NCBI GenBank assembly: GCA_900551295.1
Contig: URVJ01000021.1
Coordinates: 1 to 40,017 of the forward strand
Length of the DNA stretch: 40,017 bases
Direction: 5' to 3'
DNA from: an uncultured Eubacteriales bacterium
GTDB taxonomy: Bacteria > Bacillota > Clostridia > Oscillospirales > CAG-382
The position numbers and the translations under genes were made by a program. The notes under the pieces were generated by a model, which did not search any database, had not been told where the DNA came from, and worked only from the letters and a program-made list of their open reading frames with translations. Each line of letters starts with the position of its first letter. The stretch's first letter is position 1. This document shows, in pieces, positions 24,269 through 33,015 of the stretch.

Positions 24269-24931
24269 TTACCCCCATTGTTCAACCATAGCCTTGGCTA
24301 TGCCGGGGAATGTTTTACTGCGTTCTTTTGCACTTCTTATTTTCGTTCCCGATTGCTTTCTTGAATTTCCGTGATTATCTTTGCTGCCACCAGATACCCA
24401 ACTAATTACATTTTCAGTTATGAGTTTCGTAGGCTGCAAGTTCGGCAATCCGCGCAGCCATAAACAAGTTTTTTTACTATATGGGTGCCCGTGTTCATAC
24501 GGCTGTATTATTTGCGTGTATTCAGGTAATTCCCATATTCGTGTAGGTATAGGGTTTTCTATACACATTTTTTCGCAGTCGGTTGTATAAAAATGCATGA
24601 AAAACTCTTTTGCTTCTAAGCCTTTTTCATATCTTTCTTTATTTAATACGCCCTTTTTAGGATACAGCCGCATCGCCCCTGCATTGCTTAAATATGTACA
24701 CGGCGGATGTGCTATAATTAAATTCCATTTACCGTCAATTTTATGCTTTACCCCGTCTGTTGTTTTAAATTCACAATTGCCGTCAAGCAATGGTAAGACA
24801 TCTTGCATTATATGCCATTCGGGGTGACCTCCGCTTTGGTCTATTATGTCACAGCTGTATGCCTCGTGTCCTTTTTCACGAAACGCTGCGCATACTCGTT
24901 GACTTTCCTCACAAGCTACTAATACTTTCAT
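24269..24931 (-). CDS. DNA cytosine methyltransferase-like protein
   Basis: A 220-residue protein from the ATG at 24931 (GGAGG 7 nt upstream). Its start MKVLVACEESQRVCAAFREK corresponds to the cofactor-binding motif I. The catalytic-type motif LIIAHPPCTYLSNAG (Pro-Pro-Cys at about residues 76-78) and the motif MCIENPIPTRIWELP (ENP, motif VI-like) match phage cytosine-methyltransferase-like proteins. It is shorter than a full C5-methyltransferase and has no clear target-recognition domain. The substrate is not known; it could modify phage DNA for self-protection or be a diverged homologue. It lies in the early operon. Confidence 0.8.
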   Translation of the reverse strand: MKVLVACEESQRVCAAFREKGHEAYSCDIIDQSGGHPEWHIMQDVLPLLDGNCEFKTTDGVKHKIDGKWNLIIAHPPCTYLSNAGAMRLYPKKGVLNKERYEKGLEAKEFFMHFYTTDCEKMCIENPIPTRIWELPEYTQIIQPYEHGHPYSKKTCLWLRGLPNLQPTKLITENVISWVSGGSKDNHGNSRKQSGTKIRSAKERSKTFPGIAKAMVEQWG

Positions 24932-25284
24932 TCGTCTACCTCCGCAAGCCAATAGGCTTTTTTGCAACCAGTGCAATCAAAATCCGCATATTTTTCTTTG
25001 TTTTTGCAATCATAATCACAATCTATTTTGCAAGGGCAAATATTAATAGCACCTTTGTATATATCAGCATTCGGAAACATCTTCAGAAACTCGCTTTGCC
25101 TTGTCTTTATCGGGTGTTCCTTGCACCAGTTGAGGATTATTTCGTTGATTTTTGTAAATTCCTCCGAACCCGTGTACCTTATTCCGCAATAAAGACTTTT
25201 CAAAGGACAACTCGCACACTCATCACCGACGAAACAATGTGCCCGCGTGAACCTCGCATAATCATATATCGTTGCTTTTTCCAT
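24928..25284 (-). CDS. Cysteine-rich early protein, probably zinc-binding
   Basis: A 118-residue protein from the ATG at 25284 (GGAGG 9 nt upstream). It starts MEKATIYDYARFTRAHCFVG and carries several Cys clusters: CFVGDECASCPLKSLYC (residues ~17-33), CPCKIDCDYDC near residues 83-93, and CTGC near residue 107. Their spacing suggests metal binding. The family is unknown to me. It overlaps the methyltransferase-like gene by 4 nt and lies in the same early operon. Confidence 0.7.
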   Translation of the reverse strand: MEKATIYDYARFTRAHCFVGDECASCPLKSLYCGIRYTGSEEFTKINEIILNWCKEHPIKTRQSEFLKMFPNADIYKGAINICPCKIDCDYDCKNKEKYADFDCTGCKKAYWLAEVDE

Positions 25285-25534
25285 TCCTGTATTCCTCCAC
25301 ATCACATAATTTAGCATCAACAATGCTGTAATTTGCTTTGACGTCCTGTAAGACGGCGGTGTAAATAGATTTGCCGTTACGGTCGAAACCTATCTGTAAA
25401 AGTTTCGGAACGTACTTTATACCGTCGCATAATACAAGTTCGTCGGGTTTCCAATCGACGTCGCAGAAACGCAAGTGTTCTCCGAGATGAACCGTAGCTT
25501 TGAAACACTTGGTAAGATATTCGTCGCGCGTCAT
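25262..25534 (-). CDS. Small early protein of unknown function
   Basis: A 90-residue protein (MTRDEYLTKCFKATVHLGEH ... DVDWKPDELVLCDGIKYVPK). Its 3' end overlaps the next gene by 23 nt and its ATG overlaps the stop of RusA (ATGA). There is no recognised domain. The mixed alpha/beta composition suggests a small folded protein. Confidence 0.65.
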   Translation of the reverse strand: MTRDEYLTKCFKATVHLGEHLRFCDVDWKPDELVLCDGIKYVPKLLQIGFDRNGKSIYTAVLQDVKANYSIVDAKLCDVEEYRNGKSNDI

Positions 25535-25929
25535 ATGCTTTCAATCACCACAAATATGCCGGTAATTTTCGCATAGCGTTTTTCGCAATGCTCCGAGCAT
25601 ACCTGAGCGTCGTCTTTCCAATAGTGCAGTTCCGTCATAACGTCCTTGAATAATTTTTGCAGATTGTCAGTGTCGGGACGTGTGATTTTGAACTCACCGT
25701 CGGCGTGTGACTTTCCCATCGGAAATAACCACATCACCTGAAGCCTGACGGCACCCTTGAACGGTTCTTTCGGAACGTGTTTTGCAAGGTTTGCCTTGAA
25801 CAGACTTTTCACTGCCTTAAGCTTTTGCGGCTGATAGATAACCGGCTTGTTTTTAACAACGGCGATTTTGTGTTCCTGTGCCGTAGCGGTCGGGATCTTT
25901 TTCAGCGGCAGAAAAAACTGCGTTGTCAT
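25531..25929 (-). CDS. rusA: RusA-type Holliday junction resolvase
   Basis: A 132-residue protein. The family signature is visible: WLFPMGKSHADGEFKITRPD then TDNLQKLFKDVMTELHYWKD and DAQVCSEHCEKRYAK, with the conserved acidic residues of RusA nucleases (RPDTDN and the KDDAQV segment). It resolves Holliday junctions and branched replication intermediates in phage recombination or packaging. AAGGAG lies 11 nt upstream of the ATG. A perfect inverted repeat (25972-26002) and a repeat region lie between it and the primase-helicase gene. Confidence 0.92.
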   Translation of the reverse strand: MTTQFFLPLKKIPTATAQEHKIAVVKNKPVIYQPQKLKAVKSLFKANLAKHVPKEPFKGAVRLQVMWLFPMGKSHADGEFKITRPDTDNLQKLFKDVMTELHYWKDDAQVCSEHCEKRYAKITGIFVVIESI

Positions 25930-25971
25930 TTTTAATTTTTCTCCTTTCGCGCTGTATAAATATTGTTATTA

Positions 25972-26002
25972 ATGAAAAAGGCAAGCTCAAAGCCTTTTTC
26001 AT
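25972..26002. terminator. Perfect 11-bp inverted repeat, terminator-like
   Basis: The arms ATGAAAAAGGC and GCCTTTTTCAT are perfectly complementary, with a 9-nt loop. Both arms are A/T-rich toward the outside and end in a short GGC stem, so either strand could form a terminator or attenuator. It lies inside the early operon, between the primase-helicase and RusA genes. Confidence 0.5.
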
Positions 26003-26030
26003 AATTTATATATTTATATATAGTGTTTTT

Positions 26031-26087
26031 GGTGCAACGTCTCAAAAACATGATTTTTATGTTTTGGGTGCAATGTCTCAAAAACAT
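26031..26087. repeat. Pair of 21-bp direct repeats, 36-bp period
   Basis: GGTGCAACGTCTCAAAAACAT (26031-26051; the first base to the last is 21 nt) recurs as the same sequence with one change (C to T at position 8) at 26067-26087. The first copy is followed by an inverted repeat of AAAACAT. The pair lies in the 161-bp noncoding gap between the primase-helicase stop and RusA, so it may bind a regulator or replication protein. Confidence 0.6.
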
Positions 26088-26090
26088 ATC

Positions 26091-28325
26091 TTAATTGCTT
26101 TTTCGTACTATAATTGTCGGCTGATTTCCAATAGAACGTTGACTTACAAAACCGTCGTTTTCTTTCAAATATCTCCAAACCGTGTTCTTTGCAACACCCA
26201 TTTCATTTGCCATAGCTTCGACAGTAATCGGCTCGCCGGAAAGTTCAAGAGAGGAATATGCAATCTCAAACTTGTTATTGCGCTTTTCCTTTTTCATCTC
26301 TTTCGGCACACGTGCCTTGATAGCTTTCTGCCATGGTTCGGCACCGGGATCTATATCCCCTAACTTCCCCGTTTCGTCAATAACGTGCAGCGGATAGTCA
26401 AACCACACGTTTATAGGCTCGAATTTCGGGAACTCTCTCAGCGTGCTTTCGATACGCCATGCGGTACGTGCCGCAGCCTTTGCCTTGAGCTCTTTAACAT
26501 ACGCCGCCATGTCCGCGCACAGCTCAGGTGAAAACAGGTTCTTACAGGCTTCAAATGCCTTTTTCTCGCTGTATAAATCGTCGCGCAGTATCTTGTCCTC
26601 CCAGCTGGGAGAATACCTGTTAAGCCAGTTTACGGCAGCTTCTTCGACTATGCGGTTGTTTTCGCTTTCGCGTATGCTGTCCGTCAGTTCAAGCTCCGTA
26701 AGGTCGATAAGCGCGTCGGGATCGCGTGCGAATACGCCCGAACCCGAAGCACGGTCAACGCTCTTTTTCGAGCCTTGCAAGCCTTTTGAATGGTGGTGGC
26801 AGTATATGACCGCCGTTCCGAGTTCCGTGCATATCTTGTCAAACTGGTTGCAGAAATATGACATCTGTTCCGCGCTGTTTTCGTCGCCGGTAATGACCTT
26901 GTAAATGGGATCTATTATAACGGCGATATAATCCTTCTTGTGCGCACGGCGTATCAGCTTCGGCGCAAGCTTGTCCATGGGAATGGTGCTGCCGCGAAGA
27001 TTCCATATGTCAATGTTTGATATGTTGCGCGGCTCTTTGTGAAGTGCCGTATACACGTCGCGGAAACGGTGCAGGCACGACGCTCTGTCAAGCTCTAAGT
27101 TTATGTACAGTACGCGTCCCTTCGCGCAAGCCTTGCCGAACCAGTCGAACCCCTCCGCAATGGAGATTGAAAGCTCGATAAGCGCAAACGACTTGCCGGC
27201 TTTTGAAGGACCTGCTATAAGCATTTTGTGTCCCTGTCTGAGCACGCCGTCTATTAAGCACGGCGACAGCTCCGGCATATTGTCCCATACGTCGCAAAGG
27301 CTTTCGGGATCGGGCAGGTCGTCGTTTACGCTCTCGATCCATTCCTGCCACTCGGTAAACGAGCTTTTGCCTATGTTGGAATCAATAATAAACTGCTTTT
27401 TGCCGCCGCGTTCAAATCCCGGCATACGCGAGAGCCTTGACGGATTTCTGTTCTGCGCGTCTACCTTAAGTCCGTTCTTCTGGCATATGCGGTACAGATA
27501 ATCAACTCGCTTGCGGTATTCGTCGTAACTCCCGGCGTCGATTTTAACTATCGCGTGTATGCTCTTTCCGCCGGAATATACGAGCATGGCGACCGGAAGT
27601 TCAAGCTCGTGTATAATAGCGTGCTGTTCTTCAAGCTCCATGTTGTCGGACTCTACAAGCGCATATCTGAAATCCGTTACGTTGTCGTTTTTTACGCCTT
27701 TTCCGTCAAGAGGATTAAACCGTATCCATGCGCCGGCAGCTTTGTTGTAGTCGCCGAAAACGTCGCAAATGTCCGTTACTTTGGAAAGTTCCTGTATAAG
27801 CTGTCCCGCGGTTCTGTCGTAGCTTCCGGAAGTCGGCATAAACTTTCCGTCTTTTTCCCATACTTCGGTAACGTAGCCGACGTTTTCCGTACTGTCGAAT
27901 ATCGAAAGATAACGGATAATCTCCTCTTTCGGATTCCAGTTTTCGGGTTCTTTTATCTCTTTGCCCTCAAGCCAGTTGCGGTTGATGACAACAAGATCGT
28001 CGGACTTTTCGTGAGCGCCTATCGTGCTGTTCCAGTCAAGCGCATAGCCCTGCGATTCGGCAGGCTTAAAGCCGTATGAGGACGCTATATCGTAGATAGT
28101 GCCGCCCGTGACGGGCTTTGCGTTGCCGTTGAACGTAGACCACTTGGAAATACATTCTCCGCTGTGATAACGCTTTGCGTCGCGCTTAGACCATTCGTCC
28201 CAGACGTTTACCGAAAATCCCTCCTGCTTTAGGCTCATTCCGATTTTGTACCATTCTTCGTATGACAATATCGCAGGATCGAGATATTCAAGCATTTGTG
28301 TTATAAATTCTGTGGTGTCGTTCAT
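26091..28325 (-). CDS. Primase-helicase: AEP-like primase domain fused to RepA-type helicase
   Basis: A 744-residue replication protein from the ATG at 28325 (GAGAGG 6 nt upstream). Residues ~10-75 look like a PriCT_2 (primase C-terminal-2) domain. Residues ~140-320 look like an AEP-like/RepB primase region: LVESD (223-227), VYSGGKSIHAIV (249-260) and RNPSRLSRMPG (293-303) follow the pattern of archaeo-eukaryotic primases. A RecA-like ATPase comes next with Walker A GPSKAGKS (372-379) and Walker B AVIIDP. The C-terminus has a helix-turn-helix-like segment (MGVAKNTVWRYLKEN). It should initiate phage DNA replication. The replication origin was not identified. Confidence 0.85.
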   Translation of the reverse strand: MNDTTEFITQMLEYLDPAILSYEEWYKIGMSLKQEGFSVNVWDEWSKRDAKRYHSGECISKWSTFNGNAKPVTGGTIYDIASSYGFKPAESQGYALDWNSTIGAHEKSDDLVVINRNWLEGKEIKEPENWNPKEEIIRYLSIFDSTENVGYVTEVWEKDGKFMPTSGSYDRTAGQLIQELSKVTDICDVFGDYNKAAGAWIRFNPLDGKGVKNDNVTDFRYALVESDNMELEEQHAIIHELELPVAMLVYSGGKSIHAIVKIDAGSYDEYRKRVDYLYRICQKNGLKVDAQNRNPSRLSRMPGFERGGKKQFIIDSNIGKSSFTEWQEWIESVNDDLPDPESLCDVWDNMPELSPCLIDGVLRQGHKMLIAGPSKAGKSFALIELSISIAEGFDWFGKACAKGRVLYINLELDRASCLHRFRDVYTALHKEPRNISNIDIWNLRGSTIPMDKLAPKLIRRAHKKDYIAVIIDPIYKVITGDENSAEQMSYFCNQFDKICTELGTAVIYCHHHSKGLQGSKKSVDRASGSGVFARDPDALIDLTELELTDSIRESENNRIVEEAAVNWLNRYSPSWEDKILRDDLYSEKKAFEACKNLFSPELCADMAAYVKELKAKAAARTAWRIESTLREFPKFEPINVWFDYPLHVIDETGKLGDIDPGAEPWQKAIKARVPKEMKKEKRNNKFEIAYSSLELSGEPITVEAMANEMGVAKNTVWRYLKENDGFVSQRSIGNQPTIIVRKSN

Positions 28326-28335
28326 TTTGTACCTC

Positions 28336-29940
28336 TCAGTTCTCACCCGGTACATACAGCGAAGGAGTTATGCCCGGCGGAAGTCTCCAACGGTTTGCGC
28401 TGATACGCCCTATCAATCTGTTTGCGTCCTCCTTTTGCCATTCGCCGACGTGCTGAAATCCGTATTGTTCAAGCTTGCGTATCTGCTTCGGAGACGTAAG
28501 TCCGGCAGCGTCGCGTTTTCTTAATTTTGTTAGCAAAAGCTCGGCTTTGCCGGCATTCGGAATTTCGGACGCGAATATGCCGAATTTTTCAAGCGTTTCA
28601 ATTTGTTTTTTGCTTGCCGGCAGCATTTCGTGACCGAATGCAGGCACGTAATTTGCAAGATCCGCGTCGCAGATTGAAAGCTCGTATTGCAGAGGATCTA
28701 CAAGCTTGCTTTTTTTATGTTTCATTTGTTCGAGCGTAGCCGCAAGAGCCTCCTCACGGCTTGCAATCACGTCGTCACTGGCTTTGGATTCGGCTTCTTC
28801 AATGTCGATCGGGTAAGGATTGCCGTTTTCCGCGGCTTTTTCCGCATTCTGCACCATTCTTGCGGCTACCTCGTCGTCGCGTGCGATAAGATGTGCCGGG
28901 TGACAGAGATCGTGTCTTTCGGTGTGCCAGAGAAAGTCAAGCAAGAGCAATTCTTTTTTGCCCTCGCAAAGACGTGTTCCGCGTCCCACCATTTGCGAAT
29001 ACAGGCTTCTTACTTTTGTCGGTCTCAGCACAACAACGCAGTCCACGCTCGGGCAGTCCCAGCCTTCGGTAAGCAGCATTGAATTGCAAAGTACGTTGTA
29101 TTTTCCTTTGTCAAAATCTTCAAGCACCTCTGCGCGGTCTTTGCTCTCGCCGTTTACTTCCGCCGCCTTAAATCCTCTGAGATTCAGTATATCGCGGAAT
29201 TTCTGCGACGTTTTGACAAGCGGCAGAAACACGACTGTCTTACGGCCGGAACACACTTTTTTCATTTCGTCGGCAATTCCGAAAAGATACGGATCGAGCG
29301 CCGTGCCGATTTCTCCGGGCTTAAAATCTCCGCCGGATATGCCGACAGAACTTATATCGAGCTTTAAAGGAATCGTAAGCGCCTTTATCGGAGAGAGATA
29401 ACCTTCCTTTATCGCACGCGGCAGCGAATATTCATACGCAAGAGAATCAAATACCTCGCCCAAGTTTTTCATATCTCCCCTGTCGGGAGTTGCCGTAACT
29501 CCGAGAACCTTGCTGTGTGAAAAGTGAGATAAAATGCGCATATATCCGTCGGACAGACAGTGATGCGCTTCGTCTATTATGATATTGTCAAAATAACCCT
29601 CGTCAAACTGCTCCAGACGTTTCTCGCGCTGCAATGACTGTACCGAACCAACAACAACTCTGTACCATGAGCCTATACAGCTGTTTTCAGCTTTTTCCAC
29701 TGCGCATTTAAGTCCGGTAGCCTTGTACAGCTTGTCGGCAGCCTGTTCGAGAAGTTCTCCGCGATGAGCCATTACAAGCACGCGTTTGCCGAGTTTTACG
29801 CGGTTTTCAATTATTTTTGAAAAAACAATGGTCTTTCCACAGCCTGTCGGCAGGACGACAAGAGTTTTTTCCGTTCCCTTGCCGTCCCACTCGTTTATGA
29901 CCGCGTCCATTGCTTCTTTTTGGTACGGTCTGAGTTCCAT
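28336..29940 (-). CDS. DEAH-box DNA helicase (ResIII/SF2)
   Basis: A 534-residue SF2 helicase. Motif I LPTGCGKT (residues 30-37), motif II DEAH (123-126), motif III TATP (149-152) and motif VI QMVGRGTR (about 316-323) are all present. The C-terminal ~150 residues carry Lys-rich repeats (FGHEMLPASKKQIETLEKFG and ASEIPNAGKAELLLTKLRKR). It is typical of phage early operons, where it unwinds DNA during replication or recombination together with the AAA_24 and primase-helicase proteins. The gene begins 3 nt after the DUF669 stop. Confidence 0.93.
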   Translation of the reverse strand: MELRPYQKEAMDAVINEWDGKGTEKTLVVLPTGCGKTIVFSKIIENRVKLGKRVLVMAHRGELLEQAADKLYKATGLKCAVEKAENSCIGSWYRVVVGSVQSLQREKRLEQFDEGYFDNIIIDEAHHCLSDGYMRILSHFSHSKVLGVTATPDRGDMKNLGEVFDSLAYEYSLPRAIKEGYLSPIKALTIPLKLDISSVGISGGDFKPGEIGTALDPYLFGIADEMKKVCSGRKTVVFLPLVKTSQKFRDILNLRGFKAAEVNGESKDRAEVLEDFDKGKYNVLCNSMLLTEGWDCPSVDCVVVLRPTKVRSLYSQMVGRGTRLCEGKKELLLLDFLWHTERHDLCHPAHLIARDDEVAARMVQNAEKAAENGNPYPIDIEEAESKASDDVIASREEALAATLEQMKHKKSKLVDPLQYELSICDADLANYVPAFGHEMLPASKKQIETLEKFGIFASEIPNAGKAELLLTKLRKRDAAGLTSPKQIRKLEQYGFQHVGEWQKEDANRLIGRISANRWRLPPGITPSLYVPGEN

Positions 29941-29943
29941 GAA

Positions 29944-30453
29944 TTAAAACCTGCCCGGAATAAATGTGCCCGAAGGCGCGGTCTGCGGCTGAGCTGCTGT
30001 CTGCGGTACGTACTTTTCGGGATCAATGAATTTCTTTATCTCGTTGGAGGTAAGTTCATTGCCGTTGTTGCTTGTCCACTTGCGCAAACCGACTTCGCAT
30101 TTCCCGTGCGCACCTATAACCTTGTTCCAGTCCATTACAAGTTTTTCCCCGTGTTTTCTTTCGCCTATTGCGGTAAAGAACGCACAAAGCATACCTTCGC
30201 ATTTGGTGTGAAGAAACAGATTGTGCGTCAGCTCCACATAACCGCATGTAGCTTTCGGCGTTGTTATCCTTATTGTTACCACTGCTTTTGCGCACGGCGG
30301 AAGCTTTTCGGAACCGTTGTGCCTTGCACGCGAGAAGCCCGAAACGGTAAAGTCGTATGTGCCCTCGTCAAGCAGAACAAATTCCGAATCGTGTTCAATG
30401 GTACTGTTCCAGTCGAGTTCGTGTCCGTTGTCCTGTACTCCGTAGTTATTCAT
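29944..30453 (-). CDS. DUF669 phage protein (likely single-strand DNA-binding partner)
   Basis: A 169-residue protein with the DUF669 pattern: HELDWNSTIEHDSEFVLLDE, GTYDFTVSGFSR, then FLHTKCEGMLCAFFTAIGER and FIDPEKYVPQ near the C-terminus. DUF669 genes follow AAA_24/Sak4-type ATPases in many Bacillota phages and probably act as single-strand DNA-binding or recombination partners. GACGAGG lies upstream of the ATG. Confidence 0.88.
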   Translation of the reverse strand: MNNYGVQDNGHELDWNSTIEHDSEFVLLDEGTYDFTVSGFSRARHNGSEKLPPCAKAVVTIRITTPKATCGYVELTHNLFLHTKCEGMLCAFFTAIGERKHGEKLVMDWNKVIGAHGKCEVGLRKWTSNNGNELTSNEIKKFIDPEKYVPQTAAQPQTAPSGTFIPGRF

Positions 30454-30488
30454 AATAAAAATACCTCGTCTTTCTTTTAAACATTCAT

Positions 30489-31724
30489 TTAAAAGGGAAT
30501 CGAATCAAGTTCCCTGTTTTGCTTTATCATGTCAAAAACCTGTTCCCACGCACCGACAAGAACGCCGTTTACAAAGCCGGGATCATAGTTTTCAACAGGC
30601 GTGTCGGACGGATAATATCCTTTCATGCCGACTACTCTCTGTATTTCACCGACCGAAACGCCGCTGTTTCTCATAAGGTCCCTCAGCGCCTGCGGAAGGC
30701 TTTCGGGAATGTCGGCTGTCACCGCTGTTGCCGGCGGAACGCTTTGCGCCTGTGTTTCCGGCTGTATTTCCGGAGGATATTCGTTTGCGTTTACAGCCTG
30801 TTTTGCCGCGCAGAGCCTGTCGTATTCCTCTTTGGTAATGGAAAATACAGGCTTTGAGCTTTGCGGAGGATTGCCGTCGTTTGTCATGTACGGATTTTCG
30901 CCGTCAAACCAGTATGTCGGTACAGGCGTCTGCGGAATCTGAGCGTTATTCGCCGGAATTTCCGTGGAAGACGCCGCCTGAATACCGGCGGCTGATTGTG
31001 CAAATATGTGAGCTATCGCGTCATACGAAAACGGAAGTTCGTCGGGCAGACCGTAACGGTTCTTAGCGTCCCAGCACGCATGATGCGTTGTGTACATAAC
31101 TCTTTGATTGCCCTGCGCCTTGAATTTTGTTCCGTCCTTGTTTACCGCAACGGCAACAGTCTTGTAATTCGCGAAAAGAAGCATATCCGCCCATTCCTTG
31201 ATAAGCGACGAAATCTGAGCACCGGTCTTTTTGCTGAGTTTTAATTCCCAGCGGTCATATTCGCCGATCTCGTCCGGCTGAGAAAACTTGCGCAGCTGTG
31301 CGTGCGCCGTACATACTACGTTTATCCCGGCTTTTATTACGTCTTCGAGAATATTTAAGAATTTCCCGAACTCTTCGTACATAAATACATAACCGGCACC
31401 GTATCCGAAATCTTCAATGCCTGACTTGCCCTTTGACGAGCAAACATAATCCTTGCAGAGCATTTCCGCCCAGTCCACGGTGTCTATTACAAGCGTTTTG
31501 CAGTTCCTTGTCTTAGCAACTTCGTATACTTCCTCTTTAAGCATTGTCCAGCTCGACGGACACGGATAACGTCTTACATCAAGATTGCCGGAGCCGTTTT
31601 CCGTATCTATGAAAAGCGGATCGGGAAAATGTGCGGCAAAGGTGCTTTTTCCTATTCCCTCCGGACCGTATATAACTACTTTCTGCGCTTTTGATATTCG
31701 TCCGCTTGTTATTTCAAAACTCAT
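30489..31724 (-). CDS. AAA_24 family ATPase, Sak4-like recombinase
   Basis: A 411-residue protein from the ATG at 31724 (AGG 8 nt upstream). Walker A GPEGIGKS lies at residues 20-27, followed by DPLFIDTENGSGNLDVRRYP and a Walker B-like KTLVIDTVDWAEML (about 74-87). The pattern KFLNILEDVIKAGINVVCTA, with Arg/Lys residues after it, is the AAA_24 (Sak4-like) core. The C-terminal ~150 residues are Pro/Gln-rich and probably disordered, ending in a conserved tail (GVSVGEIQRVVGMKGYYPSD). It should promote single-strand annealing with the DUF669 and helicase partners. Confidence 0.88.
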   Translation of the reverse strand: MSFEITSGRISKAQKVVIYGPEGIGKSTFAAHFPDPLFIDTENGSGNLDVRRYPCPSSWTMLKEEVYEVAKTRNCKTLVIDTVDWAEMLCKDYVCSSKGKSGIEDFGYGAGYVFMYEEFGKFLNILEDVIKAGINVVCTAHAQLRKFSQPDEIGEYDRWELKLSKKTGAQISSLIKEWADMLLFANYKTVAVAVNKDGTKFKAQGNQRVMYTTHHACWDAKNRYGLPDELPFSYDAIAHIFAQSAAGIQAASSTEIPANNAQIPQTPVPTYWFDGENPYMTNDGNPPQSSKPVFSITKEEYDRLCAAKQAVNANEYPPEIQPETQAQSVPPATAVTADIPESLPQALRDLMRNSGVSVGEIQRVVGMKGYYPSDTPVENYDPGFVNGVLVGAWEQVFDMIKQNRELDSIPF

Positions 31725-31726
31725 TT

Positions 31727-32992
31727 TTAAAACCTGCCTTCCGTCCATGCCGTTGTATTGGTATTACCTTTGGTTTCGGCAACACAGCCGTCTTCAATGA
31801 TAACGCTGCATTCGTCGCCTGTTGAAACTCTTGTCGCTATTGCCTGTAAGCCCTCGCTTTCAAGCCACATTCCGAACTCCTGCAATGTGTCGGTGTCCAT
31901 CTGCTCAAGCTTGTCGAGAAGTACAAAACCGCATTCCGGCTTTAATTTGCGTACTATCGCCGTCGCAACTTTCAGCTGTTCCGCACCCGACATACAGTCC
32001 CACTTGTTACCTTTGTAGATAAGCTCCCCGTCCTCAACCGAAAGTCCCGGCAAAGGCAGATTTGCATTGTCAAGCAGCTTTATGCGCTTTGAACGTATGT
32101 CGTTTATTGCAGAAGTATATTCTGCATACTGGCGCTTGTAATCCTCACTGTCCGAAAAAGCCTTTTCGCGGTCGAGATTTGCACGTATGCGTATGTTGAG
32201 CGCGTCTATATCGGCAATGTTCTTTTCGAGTTCTTCCGTGCTTCTGTCTTTAAGTTCGGCAGCCGAAAGACGTGCAAGTTCAAGGTCTGCAATGGCGTTT
32301 TTGAGTTTCTCGCTTATCTCCTCGTATTGCTTTTGATAAAGTTCTTTCTGTGCTTCGAGCTGCTTTACGCGTTCGCGCTTTCGTTGATTTTCGCCGTTCT
32401 GGGCAAGAATGTCCTGCTGCTGCTTTATAAGATCTCCGGCACTGACCGGGGACGCTGGAACACCGTCGTAATGCGGAAGTTCAAGAGCGTATTTTTCTTT
32501 CTGTTCTGCCATGCGTCCGACGGCATAACGTTCGTTGTACAGTTTCTTTTCCTCAATCTCAAGCTTTAATAGCTCGTCGCCGACGCCGATTATCTGTAAA
32601 AGCGTGTTTGCCTTTTCGGTTGACGTGCTCTCCATAAATTTAGGAAGATTGAGTGCGAGTTCTTCAATAAAACTGTTAAGAAGATTTTGTCCGGCTCTGT
32701 TTCCGTCCTTGTCGGTAACTTTGAGCGAACTGTTCTTTCCGGAACGTTCAACGGTAATTCCGTTTGAAAGCTCTATATGTAAACTCGGGGTGTTGTAAGC
32801 GCCGTCTCTCTGAGGATTTGACGGACGGTATCTGTCGCCGCCGAGTGCCCAGCATATAGCGTCGAGCACGCTTGTTTTACCCTGTCCGTTCTTTCCGCCG
32901 ATAATGGTAAGTCCGTTTGCTGAAGGTTCAAGCTTTACAGCCTTTATTCGTTTTACGCTCTCAAGTTCGAGAGAATTTATTTTGATGCTCAT
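31727..32992 (-). CDS. SbcC/Rad50-like ATPase
   Basis: A 421-residue protein. Walker A IIGGKNGQGKTS lies at residues ~30-41. A long coiled coil spans about 165-300 (LEAQKELYQKQYEEISEKLK). The C-terminal ATPase half has CMSGAEQLKVATAIVRKLKP (signature-like motif) and GFVLLDKLEQMD (Walker B-like, with Lys in place of the usual acidic residue after Asp). It is shorter than full SbcC, as in phages that carry a compact version, and probably works in DNA repair or recombination. AAAGGA lies upstream of the ATG. Confidence 0.88.
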   Translation of the reverse strand: MSIKINSLELESVKRIKAVKLEPSANGLTIIGGKNGQGKTSVLDAICWALGGDRYRPSNPQRDGAYNTPSLHIELSNGITVERSGKNSSLKVTDKDGNRAGQNLLNSFIEELALNLPKFMESTSTEKANTLLQIIGVGDELLKLEIEEKKLYNERYAVGRMAEQKEKYALELPHYDGVPASPVSAGDLIKQQQDILAQNGENQRKRERVKQLEAQKELYQKQYEEISEKLKNAIADLELARLSAAELKDRSTEELEKNIADIDALNIRIRANLDREKAFSDSEDYKRQYAEYTSAINDIRSKRIKLLDNANLPLPGLSVEDGELIYKGNKWDCMSGAEQLKVATAIVRKLKPECGFVLLDKLEQMDTDTLQEFGMWLESEGLQAIATRVSTGDECSVIIEDGCVAETKGNTNTTAWTEGRF

Positions 32993-33015
32993 TTGAAAAA
33001 TATCCTTTCTTTATG

